The notes under the pieces: generated by a model | Told to the model about the DNA's origin: nothing | What the model saw: only the letters and a program-made list of their open reading frames with translations | Databases searched by the model: none | Source of the DNA: Dictyophora rubrovolvata | Taxonomy: Eukaryota > Basidiomycota > Agaricomycetes > Phallales > Phallaceae | Assembly (NCBI GenBank): GCA_029959195.1 | Contig: CP114119.1 | Span: forward strand, 1-64,000 | DNA: 64,000 nucleotides | Direction: 5' to 3' | In this document: piece after piece, positions 46,482-58,670 of the stretch | Numbering within the stretch: the stretch's first letter is position 1 | Layout: every line of letters starts with the position of its first letter | Position numbers and translations under genes: made by a program

Positions 46482-46850
46482 ATTGGAGAGTGAGAGTCAG
46501 AAAAGGGTGTTGCACACGAAATGGAGTGGGCGGATGAGAGACTCAGGATGCACTGACACGGTATTTATGTGTTGAAAAAAAAAACATTAAATTCAAATGA
46601 AAATTTTTTATTCAACAAACTAAACAACAAAATTTCGAGGAGTTGCATGGCCGGCAAGTAGTAGAGTGTATGCCGAGGGCGAATAGGAAATGGTTTTATG
46701 ACAGAATTTGAAACTTTGAAAGCTATTCAAATTTCTTGTTAAACTTAATGGGGAAAGCTTTCAGTCGCGAACCAACTTACATGCCAAACTGGTAATACTT
46801 ATGCCTAATACGGAAAAGCACTTCTTAGCAGAAATACAAAGGCTTTATCA
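46482..46850. other. Upstream region of the multi-exon unknown gene
   Basis: AT-rich, non-coding. It is likely the promoter of the minus-strand gene that starts at 46,481. Confidence 0.35.
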
Positions 46851-49800
46851 AAAAGTGTCAGGCACAATGCAATGACGACGAAGCGAATGGAACAAACTAA
46901 CTAGAAATGGTAGAATATCAGCACTCAAGCCACCAATGCTGGTCCAGGCCAGATGGGGAAATAGTGGCCCTAGCAGCGGATACTGCAACGGAGGTCGAGC
47001 CAGAACGGGTAAAGATGAAGGTACGATGAAATTGCTGCGAGCGGAACAGACCCAAAGCAGTAAAGTAAGGGGAAGGTAGCAAGCGATGTCGAGGGAGGAG
47101 GAAGCGATACTGGGAGACAACGGCTGCATAAGCGATCATGAGGCTTGACAAGCCGCTTAAGTAAGAGCTTGTTCACGCTTTAGTATCACGGGGACGCGGG
47201 GACACTAATGGCGACAGTGACGACGGAAGTGATGAATGGTGATGGTGATGGGTTTGGGGATGGGGATGGGGATGAGGATGGGCCCGAGCAGCACGGACAT
47301 GAATGAGGGGGCATGGATGGGAATGAGGATGCGGGGGTGTGGATGGGGATGGGGAAGGGGGTGACGATGCTTATGGGGATGTGGCGAAGGAGAGTGGCGT
47401 GAAGGGCGGTGGGTTTAGCAGTGGTGGGGGCGTGAAGAAAGGCAGCGGCGAGAGTGACGGGCCAAAGAAAATGAGATGGGAGATGCTTAAATACATTAGT
47501 CAAAGGAACGTCGAGGCTGGGATGGTAGACAACTTACAAATGGAATGATGATGGTTGCACATGCACACATGCACAAAAAGAACCCAAAAAGACTGAAAAA
47601 TCGATAATTGAAAGGGGAATGTAGAAAAGAAAAACACTTACTGGTGAATGATAGTGGAAGGGGTGGTGACGGCGTGGATGGCAATAAAGACATGGTCGTG
47701 GAGCACGCCAGGTTCTTGTTGAGACAGAATGACGAATATTCGATAAAAACGAAGATGAAAAAGTTAGTTAGACTTAACATTAATTATAAGGTAATGTACT
47801 TACTATTTAGACATGGGCGGGATTGAGAGGGTGAGGGGGTACGATGTAGTAGAACGAGCTAATGGAGAGGGAGTTAGAGAAGAGACAAATAAAAGATAAA
47901 GACTTACTTTCTAAGAGTATGGCGGTTAGGACAATGGCGGCGGCGTGGAGTGATGGAGGACGTGGAGAACGAATGGCATTGCTTTCAGACTAATGAGGTT
48001 GGGGCGAAGTTGAAACCGCAAGGGACTTACAAGGACCACGATGAGGGCGAATCCATGCACATCACAGAAATTGAAAGATCTACAAGATGATTAGACGGGC
48101 GAGGAATAAAAGATATTGGTGGGGAAGGACTTACTTTAGTTCAAAAAGCGTCAGAGCGTTTACGAGGAGGGCTGGGGATGGCATAACATGGATGGCATGG
48201 ATGGCGTGGGCATCTGGCAGGACAAAGGACTTAAATAAGCTATATGGGAGTAAGTATCTGAGATGAGATAAGTATAATAAATACTTACGAAAATGGAAAG
48301 GGCAGATTTGTGGTAAAAGACGATGGCGGCAGACTGCTGATATGGTTAAGCAGGCCGATGGCATCATTACGTGACATCGGCATTGTCCGTGATGACAATG
48401 CCAACGAGGACGTGGAGAGAGAGGGGGGGGATGGCGCAAAGAAATCGGGCCTAGATATGGAAACATGCAGTGGGTAGGTAAAACAACGTCAAACGAAACG
48501 TTAAACGACTTACCAAATGCAACGGTGACGGCGAATCCACGCAGATGAAAGAAATTAAGGGACTACAAAATCATTAGTTCGATGAAACATAAACGAAACG
48601 TCAGGGGAAGGACTTACTTTGGTTTGAAAAGAAGAGCTAAGAGCGTTGTAGCGTGGATGAGGTGGTGAGGGCTGGATGGCATATGGATAGTGATCAAGGC
48701 GATGGCAATGGGATGGCAATGGGATTGGCAATGGGATTGGCAATGGGAATGGGATTGGGATTGGGATTGGGATTGGGGATAGTGGTAGCAATGGTGATGG
48801 GGATGACGATGGTGCAGGGGGGACATGAAAAGAGGTGGCGGCGACGGTTTTGTCAGGGTTTCGAGGTGGATGGTTTGGGAATGGGAACGGGTTTGACGTT
48901 GGCGAGGATAGGGAATGGTTGGCAGGGGATGGGTTGGCGATGGGGATGAGAATGAGTTTGGTGATGGTTTGTGGGTGATGAATGAGGGCGGCATGGTTTT
49001 GACAGATGGTTTGGGGATGGGGACAGTTTGAGCATTGGCGATGGGCGAGGGCAATGGCGAGGGCAATGGTATTGAGATGGCAATGGGAACGGAGATGGCA
49101 ATGGGAACGGTGATGGCAATGGGAACGGTGATGGTGATAGCAACGGGGATGGGGATGACGATGGTGCAGTGAGGATGTGAAAAGAGGTGGCGACGGCGAC
49201 GGTTCAGCCGCACATACAAAGAACCAAACAGACTACAGAATGGTTAGTCATAAGGGGAATGTAGAGAAGAGAAAAGGCTTACTTTGCGTTAGAAGCATTG
49301 GGCAGCGTTAAATCGGTAGGGACAACGTGGATGACGATGGGGACATGGTCGGGGAGTAGGCCGGCTTCTGGATTATAGAGAAGGACTGCGGATGACGAAA
49401 AACCGAAGAAATAGTGAGTTATACCTAATGTCAATATAAGAATAGTACTTACTACGAAGATGTCGTTGGGAAAAACTGTGACGGCAGCAATGGAGGCATG
49501 GAGAACGAGTGCGGGTAGCAATGAGCAATGCTGCAAAACAATATTGGGTCAGAAAGTGTTGGCGGTGATGACAGAGTAAAAGGATAGTGACCTTTGCAAT
49601 GTTGCTAGTGATACCGACATGATGTTAATATTAGGTGCCATTGACGTTGATAGCAAAACCAAGATGGGATCAACGGTAAGGATGACATATTCACAGTATG
49701 TTGATGACTATGACGTAGATGGCCGACTCTTGTATAAATATCAGTTGAGATACCCACCAGTATAACTTCTTACGGTCAAGTACTCTGCAAACTGAATAGA

Positions 49801-49990
49801 GTGCATCTGTCTCGGGCTTGATGACAGCGATGATGATGAAAGAAAAAAAAGAGCGGAAAGATATACCTTGCAGCCCAAGTCATCTAATGAAAAAAACATT
49901 TTAGACTTTTTTATTTGCATGAGAACTGGGCCCTGTAGAGACGAAATACTAAAGGATGCTTGGTTGTTAAAAAAAATAAAATTCATTCAT
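46851..49990. repeat. G-rich degenerate repeat tract
   Basis: About 3 kb of strand-biased DNA (G-rich on plus) built from GGCAATGGGATT, GGTGATGGGGATGACGATGG and similar words. At 48,751-48,778 there are four tandem GGGATT units ending in GGGG, a strong quadruplex candidate. A segment with GGGGATGACGATGGTGCAG and AAAAGAGGTGGCG occurs near 48,798 and again near 49,152. On the minus strand many GTAAGT words recur every 100-400 bases, resembling a ladder of splice donors. Minus-strand frames rich in Pro-Ile/Leu/His-Ser arise from the repeat and are not called as genes. It may be non-coding RNA or a decayed multi-exon gene. Confidence 0.6.
49890..49965. repeat. Short repeat shared with 58.77-58.84 kb
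   Basis: CATTTTAGACTTTTTTATTTGCATGA followed by TGGGCCCTGTAGAG resembles TTCTAGACATG...TTATTTTGCATGA and TGGAGGCTCTAGAG at 58.77-58.82 kb. It lies just beyond the 3' end of the TLH gene. Confidence 0.5.
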
Positions 49991-50046
49991 TGTACGACGA
50001 GCAAATACACTGTAAAAAAAAAAAAACTAAACTATGTGAGAAGACT

Positions 50047-53000
50047 TCACAAGGACATACTCTCTTCACATGCCCATAAGAAGACAATGAGATAGTTCAT
50101 AAGCTCTCTCAATATCAGACTGGGTCGGAAACACCACCTGAAGAAATCATCCCAATCATCCTCGTCAGTAATAGCGGTGCCATCGACAGTGTGAGGATTA
50201 AATTTCATGACAAGAGCAAGCCTCATCGGTTGAAAGTGCCAGCAGCCCCATATAAAAGGCCGAAAGATATGCCTAAAGTAGCACTTGTCTTGTGTCGAAA
50301 CAGTTCCGTGGCCCCAGTTTTTGAACCGATTCTTGGGCAGGTAACAGGCATAGCATAGCCAGTCCCGTCTGGTGTCTGTCGGTACTTGGATGAACCTGAG
50401 TACCTCCAACATATCGTTCCGCTCTTGCATGGGGCACTGGAAGGAAAAGTGGTCCGGGGTTATCTGATCGTTCTTTAGCCAACACAGCACGCATGTGTCC
50501 CTCAACACATGGAGATTGCCCAGGATCTCCCTCTCACGATCCGCAACAATTTGATTGCTGCTCGATGTATGATGTGTTTGCATTGCAAGAGCAATGCTGG
50601 AAGAAGACGAGAACTGTGGGGGGGATGAGATGGAGTGTGAAGGCTGGGGAGGGCTTGCAAACTGGAACGAGCGTTGTATGGCGGAAAGCGGGCGAGTGGC
50701 AGTTGGTGGGCGAGGGACAGTTGGCTGGCAAATAAAGGTTGGCAGGAAAGAAGGGTAAGGAGAGAAAGGGGAGGGTGAAGACGTTCGAGAGGCTGAAGAC
50801 TTCTGTGGTGGTTGTGTTGGTGTGTTAGGGACCAGGACCTTGGCCGTATTGGTAGGGAATGGGGACTCGTCTCTAGCTGCTGCTGGCTGAAAGCAACGAC
50901 GGACAAGTCGAGGTAAGGGACCATCATCGTCTGCAGGTCTTTTACCATTGCTACCAGATCCTTCAGAGGGAGGGGCATCGTTATTGTCCAAGTACTGTTT
51001 GCCCTTGCCCTTGCCCTTGCCCTTGCCCTTGCCCTTGCCAATGTCGACATCAAGCAAGCTTAACAAAGCCTGTGAGAAAAAAGCGTGAAAGAAAAGATGG
51101 AGAAGAACTTACATGGGATCACCGTCAGCATCAGAAAGACTATCACGAGCACTGTTACCCTGTAAGCTGTCGGTTGTTAGATGGAAATAGAACTTTTTTT
51201 TAAAAAAAGATGAGAACTTACTTGACCCAATCTGCGAGATCGCTCAAACCCTCATACTTGTGCCCCGCCTGCTCCAAAGCCCGTTGGCAGACATCACATA
51301 GAACGTCGTTTGAAAGACAGGAAACGACAGACCCTTCCAAGAAAGAACTAAGAGGGACCTTACGACATACCGTGGTATTAAAAACCATGGCATCCAAAAC
51401 CCCAGCTCCCAATACATCCTCGCCTCCAGGTCTGGTACGTTGTGTGGGATCTGCCACAACATAAGAAAAGGCCACGTCACCATCCCGACCTGCCCGACCA
51501 ATGTTTTGACCAAAAGTGGAGATGTCATAAGGAGGACCGTCGTGTATACACCCTCTAATCTTGGGATCATTCACACCCGTACCCCCACCAGTAGTACATA
51601 CCAGCACCTTGTATTCGCCAGACTTGAAGGTGTCGAATATCTCCTTCTTCTCAATGGCATCCAAGTGGCCATGATAAGGCTTGACTCCCAAATGAGTTGC
51701 GACATCTTGGCAGTCTTCAACAGTTCGACAGATGATCATGAAAGAGCCCCGGACATTGCGGAGTGCTGCAAGCCATTGTTGGGCTTTCTGGACTACGGCC
51801 TTGATACGTGCGGCACGGTCAGGTTTGATATCAACAGTAATCCGAATCTGGCGGTACTCATTTGTGCGACGGGTGACTTGAATTTGAGAGATGTCCAGCT
51901 CCGTCTTGAACTTGGGTACGAGGTGTGGGGGCAGCGTGGCTGTTGTGCACAATACTGGTTCCCCTAGACCAAAAAACTTCTTAAGGCTGGGTAGATGTTG
52001 GCGATAGTTCGAGGCTGTCAAGATGAGATGGCACTCGTCTAGCACCACCAAGGCCAGTTGACGTCGAGTGGAGAGACCCAACGCAAACCCATAAAATGGC
52101 TTGGTGAGGGCATGTTCGGCGGAAACAAAAACAACACCGTGATCGCAAGGCATTGGATCTTGTGGATGCCAGACAGTGTGTTTGATGCCCCGGGCACGAC
52201 AATGCTCCTGCAGATCGAGGATGAGAGCAACAAAGGGGATGATGACAATGACAACCTTGTCCATCCAAACCGTCTTGGCAGGCAGCATCCATAGCAAACT
52301 CTTGCCCTCGCCAGTAGGAAGGATGGCCAATTGGTGTTCGTTTCGTTTCAGGACGTTGGCGAGAACAGTCACCTGCTGCTGAGAGCGGAAGCTTGTCATG
52401 GCACTGTCAAAGTTTCGAAGCTTGACGAGAAGGCTGGGGGAGGGGGCATGGTCATAGGAGGGGAAGGAGGAGGAGGAAGGGTTGTCATTAACAGCCTTGA
52501 TGATAGCGTTGGCGGTACTGGCAACGGAGGTCTGCAAACACTCCTGTAGTTGTTTTTTCATGTCTGTCAAGGACATCTGCAGCCCCTCCTTGACTTGGTC
52601 AAGCTCATTTTGAAAGGATTGGAGGAGGGATGTGTAATCGATGGGTCGCGAGGAAGTCTGGTCAGCATTGCCGTAGGGATCAGGAGCACGAATGGGAGGG
52701 ATGGGTTTTGTTGGTTGGGAATACCCGACATTGAAAAACTCATGCACGCCTCGACTGTACTGTATGAAGTTTTAGAGAGGTAGAGGGAAGGAAAAGACTG
52801 GGACTTACCACACGCAACGCCTTCACCTTCTCACTGGGAACCCGCCCCATTTCACTCTTCTGAACAGCATAGTGGCTGCGGCGGGTCTGAGAGGAGTGGT
52901 TGGCTTGAAGGTCGCCCATTTCCTCTGCAAACATCTCACATGCTGACTTGCTTCCCGACTCTGAGTAGACCGAGTTGCAGTGACGGTGGCAGAGACCGAT

Positions 53001-55693
53001 GAGGATCTGACGCATGTCGGCGAGGCCGAAATCTGAATGCTCACCCAAAAACTTGGATGAACTGTCTTGCAGGAACTTGGTGAGTAGCTTGGTTGACCAG
53101 CGACCTTTGGGACCGGTGAAGAGGTAGTACTCGTAGTTGGTGGCATTGTCAACATAGAGGGCTTTGGCGATGGCGATTTCGACAGGGCGTACTAGGTACA
53201 GGTAGATGTAAAGCTGGCGGGCATTTCGGGGACAGAAAAAGTGTGGTGAGATCTTCCGGCTCATGCTCATGCTTTCTGTCTTGTTGGGGGCGAGAGCGTT
53301 GACAGGTTCATCGGCAATGAAGAGGATGGAACGTGGATAATTGGGAAGGTTGGCAAAGGTAGTGGACATGAGCTCGGTACCTCGCGTGGGCTGACCATGT
53401 GTCATGTGGGAGGAGATCATGAAATGCTGTAAAAAACGTTGACAGGCATTCAGCCACTTGATACAGTTGGGCTTGGACCAAACCCATTTATCCTTGACAG
53501 CAAGACCGAAAAAAGAGTTGATGGAGGGATCGCTGGTCCCCAAGACGGTTTCCATGAAAGACTTGAAACCATCTGGAAAACCGTTCCGCTGGTCGGTGAG
53601 AAAAGAGTAGTTCACGTCCGTGTTGGAAGCGTCATCATAGATGTGTGGGGTGAGTCTGGAGAGTATAGGCAAAAAGTCGAGCCCGAAAAGGATCTCCTCA
53701 AATAGTGTCCTGTCCCCCTCATCAATGTGATAGAGTACCATCGCCCTCAAGCCGTCGACGGTAGCAGGAGCACCTTTGTAAGTGAAAGACATGTCATCGG
53801 GTGAGGTAAACATAAAGTCTGCAAAGGCGGTTTCTTCTAGAGCAGCCTTGAGCATGACGACCCAAAAGCCATAGATGTTACCCAAAGGCGTTGACGAGCC
53901 TTGGACCATCAAGGGGTGTAGGAGAGCGATTTCTCTGGGAGGATATTTAATAAATAAATAGGTGTTTTTTTAAGAAAAAACACACCGATAATAGTCAGAG
54001 ACTTGGTGAGAATTTTCTACCTGCATTTTAATTACGACCTCTGACAAGGCTGTGCTTCTGGCGAGAAACTGGATGGCTGCAAATGTTTGCGTGATCTGAC
54101 TGGCGGGCTTGAATGAGCCGTCCTGGAGAAGGTTGTGCCAGACGAGGGCCATGAGAACGGGATCGCTGGTGGTGTGTGTCTGCACACCTTGAAAGCGATG
54201 GATGAGCAAGCTCATCAAGACGTCCTGAAGGTGGCTATTTAATACGGGTGCCGGTGCAGTGTCCAAGGAAAGCATGTGACAGAATCTTTCAATTAGATTC
54301 TGCTGGCGATTATTTAACAAAAGTGGAAGGGGAGGGCGAGGGTGGGAGAGGAGGAGATAGTGGGTGAGAATGACGAATGTCATAATACCTGCATAGCGTT
54401 TGATGGTTTCTTCAGAATCCGGTGGGTTAAACATGGAAGGTTTGATTACTCTGAAAATAAACAGTGAGTGTCCAAGTCGCGAGCACTCCAAGGTATGAAC
54501 TCACTCGGTGATAGATCGAAGGATTTGCCTGATCTGAGGTGGCATTTCCACCAAGACATCCATGGCATCCTCCAGATAATCCGTCAGAAGCTCATGCATG
54601 GGCTTGTAAAGGGGGTGGTCCTTGACAGACTTCAAGAATGCCTCGGTCTTGGGTAAGTCGTACTTGGACACCCATTTGAGCCAGCCGATCTTTCTCAACC
54701 ATGGTGGCGGCTCTCTCATGGCAGTGTCAGCTGGTGGGAGCTGACGAGGTAGGTGGGAATAGGCAGTGAGACAGGCAGAGAGTGTGTCATCAGCCGTTTG
54801 AGAGGGTAATCGTCTCCTGACCGGAAGCCAGCGACCAAACTGGGAGGAAAGGAAGATAAGCTGTCCCATTCCGACCTCTGGTTGAGAGAAAGGAAGGCCC
54901 CGATGGGCACTAGACCAATGGAATTTTATGGCGGGGAGGGTGCAGCTGGCATGAATGCATCGGGAGCAATGATACAAGGGCTTACACTCCAGACCTTGGA
55001 AGGCGACGGTGGGTGGGGGGAGGGGAAATGGAAGAGGATCAGGGAGGTCGAAAAATTCAGTTTTGAACTTGCTTGCACTCTCAAACAGGTGGTGGTCTTT
55101 GACATGCTCGCCGAGGGTTTCCTTCCAGTCAAACTTGGCCAAGCCGTGCTGTTCATGGCCATGAGCGGAAGCCAAAGAAGGCAGCACGGGTTTATTGCAG
55201 CCTAAACAGACCAGGAACCGTCCTCGAATGTTGATGATGTAGCCCAAGGATTGCAAGAGGTCATCCGAATAGAGCTCGCAAGGTGCTTGAACACCAGGAT
55301 CGGCAGCAGATGGAGGGGGTGGAGGGGGTTCTTCTGACTCTGCCTGTGATAACGACGGCAGCGGGGATGCCTCCTGGATGCTGGAGGGAACTGGGAAAAT
55401 AAATGTCGGTGAGTAAACAGGTTTAAGAGTGACAAAGATACTAAATAAAGGACTTACTAGTTGGCAGCTCGTTCTTGAGAGCGTGCTTTTTGAGGGAGGT
55501 GGCATTCTTAAAGTCCCTCCCGCAGCCGCACAGACAAAGGTAATGCCCGTTTGAATCCGGATATATCTTGCACCGTACAGAAGTGTTTTTGAACAAGACT
55601 TCGACAGCCTTGGTATTGGATGGTCTAGAGTGAATGGTGAGTGAACGGTGACGAGATGCGGAATATATGGTGAGTAACTCACATAGAAGACAT
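50047..55693 (-). CDS. Telomere-linked RecQ-type helicase with OrsD and recombinase-like domains
   Basis: Exons 55693-55683, 55624-55458, 55390-54505, 54450-53986, 53934-52809 and 52759-51222 join in phase (about 1,397 residues). One or two more exons lead to a 3' exon covering about 51066-50047; that junction is unresolved and the frame otherwise stops at 51,218. Domains: C2H2-like finger (LCLCGCGRDFKNATSLKKHA); OrsD/DUF3505-like region (GYIINIRGRFLVCLGC); tyrosine-recombinase-like core with RGTEL, NKTES, ADMRQ and HSSQTRRSHYAV as candidate R, K, R, H, Y residues; coiled coil; RecQ-type helicase with PTGEGKS, DECH, TATLPP and GQNIGRAGRDG; and a Gly-Lys repeat and Cys-rich tail (CVLCWLK, CYACYLP). 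Family knowledge: TLH genes sit beside fungal telomeres. It is transcribed toward the telomere, as is its sister copy. Confidence 0.88.
50999..51045 (-). repeat. Hexamer repeat coding Gly-Lys
   Basis: Seven or so tandem GCAAGG units on the minus strand encode a GKGKGK run at the start of the TLH 3' exon. Such runs change length easily. The basic stretch may contact nucleic acid. Confidence 0.75.
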
Positions 55694-56170
55694 AAGAGGT
55701 AGACTAAAAGCTTGGAACTTGGTTTGAAAACAACTAAAGAGGCGGGTTTATATACGCAGGAATCGGACAACTATGCAAAAGCTTACATCTCAGCAGATCT
55801 TGAGTATAGAGGGGTGCAGGGTATCGGAGGTCGGAGAAACGTTGAGCATCACTACTGACAAGGTTTCAAAGTCAAAATTAGTTATGGGCCCTGGTGACAG
55901 ATGAAGATGGGTGGAATAAACTCACGGAGAGAGCTCCACAGCATTTGGCGAGATAGACGATGTTGACGAGATTGAGATCTGAATGAATGAAAAAAAAAAG
56001 AAAGAAAAAAAAAGGGTCTGAATGATGAAACATAGCATGCCCGTGTTTCCCATCCAGACTAAAAGAAACATGACATGACGAGCACACTGTCTATCGCATA
56101 GGAACGTGCCTCGGATCACAAGTTTAAGAGGAAAAAAATAATCTATAATGTGAAATGATAGTTATGATAT
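55694..56170. promoter_or_regulatory. TLH promoter region and 3' flank of the TET/JBP-like gene
   Basis: About 480 bases between two minus-strand genes, with poly-A/poly-T runs near 55,990-56,010. No TATA box is obvious. No other gene seen. Confidence 0.35.
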
Positions 56171-57875
56171 TTACGTCTTTATCTTGAGATACATCTCCCA
56201 ACCCTTCTTCCAATTTTCCTCCCCGTACCTCTCAACCGCAGCTTTTTCTTCCTGTGTTAGTTCCTTAACAGGGCGATGGCCATCATGCACCCATCTAAAC
56301 ATTTGGCCCGATGTATAAAATGTAAGTGAGTACCGGGTCTCATGGGGAGCTAACGGAGTATTGAAGTGAGTGACGGACGCGGAAGGAATAAAAACAATGT
56401 CTCCTGGTGCCACCTCCAACTCGACACCAGCTTCACGAAGGCGGATGAGGCCGTGCTTCTTGTAATCAAAGTCCCCAAGAGGAACTATGACGCATTGACC
56501 AAAGGCCAAGTTCTTGAAGTCTTTGTGCTGCTCCGTTACCGTCTGTGGGCCGAGATTGAGTGTTGATGCCATGAGAGGGAGACTGGGAAAGAGGCGAGGA
56601 ATGCCTTCTTTCACCTGCAACTCTGTCATTTGTGTGTCGTAAAATCTATAGAGATCCGGGAACCAGGTTTTAAAAAAGTCTGTACATGAGACACTTTAAA
56701 TTCAGACAAATATAAAAGGGACGGCAAGACTTACTATTGACATGATGAACACAGGCTTTCACATAGGTGTTGGATTGAAAATTCTGGACGGCCTGCTCCC
56801 GCTTAAAGCTCTTCAGTACCGCGGGCTTCTATATTGCCAGAATCATCAGTAAGTTATTTAAAAGTGGATTAGAAAAACTCACTTGGGTACCCGTACCATG
56901 TGAGACCCCCAAGGTAATCGTCTTATATTCACCTCTCTTCCCAGTCTCATGTTTCTTTTTCTTTTGGGTGGCGGAGTCAGGATTGGAAGGAGAGGGGGAG
57001 GGGGGGTGGGGACGAGGATCACGACGGAATTTACCCATCTCTAGCATTGCTGCCAGCAGACCCTCTTTAAAATCTTCTGGAGTCTGTGATCCCGAGGGGG
57101 TGCCCCTTATGGCAAAGACACGGTCGTTTTTATCCACAAGGATCGTAGTAGGTGGGTTGGGCCTGTTTGCAGTGGTAAGTGTGCTGATAATTAAATGGCT
57201 ACGAAACCTTACCCATCTGGACGCTTGATCCTGTGCCACTTCATATGATCCAATGGGTCTGGATCCCGCCCCTCGTTAATTCCAATAAAGCCCGCTTTAG
57301 CTCTTTTGAAGGATTCAGTATCAATGTCGACCCTGATCTGCTGAGCACAGCTACGGATACGTTCTTGAAGTTTCTCCACCTTCTTCCTTTGCCGTGGTTT
57401 TTCCGGGAATTCTTTACGCTCACGCTGCTGACGCAGTTTTTGACGAAGCCTTTTCTTCTCCGTGCGTGAAAGACCAGCAAATAGAGGGTTTGGCAGTGGC
57501 GGTTTGGGGGCAGGGGTAGAGGTGGAGGGTGTAGCAATGGACTCGGAGGGTGTAGTAATGGACTCAGAGGGGGGCGGCGATGGTGTGGCAAGTTGGGAGG
57601 GTTGAGAGTTTGCATCCACGTCCACAGACTGATACTCTTCCTGAAAATTAACATTAGCCTGAATATGAAAATAAAGCAAAGAAAAAACTTACTGGCAAGT
57701 CTGACAACTCAGACATGTCATCTGAATCCACATAATAATTGACATTGCACTCGGATTCACCATCAGCATCCTTGTTAAGCTCCGGCTCCTTCTCTGGGTC
57801 CGACGTCATCATCCAGAGGTCAAAGTCAGGGAAATTGATGATTTCATAGGGATGGTTGGTGGCAGGATGGTTCAT
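56171..57875 (-). CDS. Fungal TET/JBP-like 2OG-Fe(II) dioxygenase
   Basis: Five exons, 57875-57693, 57640-57213, 57162-56883, 56828-56735 and 56679-56171, total 1,494 bases in consistent phase: 497 residues from MNHPATNHPYEIINF. An acidic N-terminus is followed by a Lys/Arg-rich helix (TEKKRLRQKLRQQRERKEF), a region with NDRVFAIRGTPSG and LGVSHGTGTQ, and the oxygenase core. In the core, H-x-D (TEQHKDFKNLAFG) and VTHFNTPL supply the iron ligands and ETRYSLTFYTSGQMFRWV the oxoglutarate arginine. Family knowledge: these enzymes oxidise 5-methylcytosine, and Agaricomycete genomes carry many copies linked to KDZ transposons. No KDZ transposase is seen nearby. All key residues appear present, so it may be active. 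Confidence 0.85.
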
Positions 57876-58670
57876 AGCAGCAAGGTAGTGATGATGACGA
57901 GGCGATGATAATGGCAGCAAAGATGACAGGTAAGACGGGTAGGACGGGTAGCAGTGAAGGCAATGGTGAAGGCAGTGAAAGAAGACAGAGAAGGTAAAGA
58001 GGATAGGGAAGGGGAGGTGACCGACGTTCAAGCTGTCAATGACAAGAGCAGAACAGTGGCGATGACAACGTGACAGCGGACGGGTGGTGAAATGGTGATG
58101 GTGAAGGTGGTGAAGACGGTGGTGATGACAGCAGTAAAGACGGTGGCGGTGAGGGCGGTGAGGACGGCGAGGGTGAAGACAATGAGGGTGAAGACAATGA
58201 GGGTGAAGACAACGAGAGTGAAGACAGTGAGAGTGAGACAGTGGCAAAGACAGTACGGATGGAAGCAAGAACGGCAGAACGATGGTTGACAAGGGAAACA
58301 CAAGCAGACTGGTAAAAGTGGCTCAGAATGGACAACGACGGCAACAGCGACAAAAGAAGGACTTACGTGGACCACAACGGACACAACGGACCCAGAGGTG
58401 AATGATCAGACTAGCCAACAGCACTCTACACACTCCAGCAGCTGTGGGACTCAAACGGAACGTCACCACGGCTAAGGAGGTGGCAGTGATGTCAACAGCG
58501 ACCACCCAGGGGCCCAGAACACTCCTAAAATCAAAGGGAAAGCAAAGAAGAGAAGCAGGGAAGGGTTTAGTGATGGAAAATCCAATGGATGGCAGAAGGG
58601 AGGGTGGGAATGGGGGGTGGCAGGCTGGGAGAGGGTGTGGCGGCGAGGAAAGAGCCTAATTCAAACTCAG
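57876..58670. repeat. GTGAAGACAATGAGG-type repeat region upstream of the dioxygenase
   Basis: At about 58,165-58,240 a 15-base unit (GAGGGTGAAGACAAT) is repeated with variation, within a longer GGTGA/GGCGG-rich tract like that at 47-49 kb. GTAAGT-like sites occur here too (near 58,365 on minus). Leu/His/Ser-rich minus-strand frames are by-products of the repeat. It may include the promoter or untranslated exons of the dioxygenase gene. Confidence 0.5.

Noticed and set aside
46851-49740. Pro-Ile-rich and His/Ser-rich minus-strand proteins
   Set aside because: They are translations of a simple G-rich repeat, and other frames over the same bases are equally open.
57960-58384. Leu/Val/Ser-rich minus-strand frames that could be membrane proteins
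   Set aside because: They come from the 15-base repeat and GGTGA tract; three frames are open at once.
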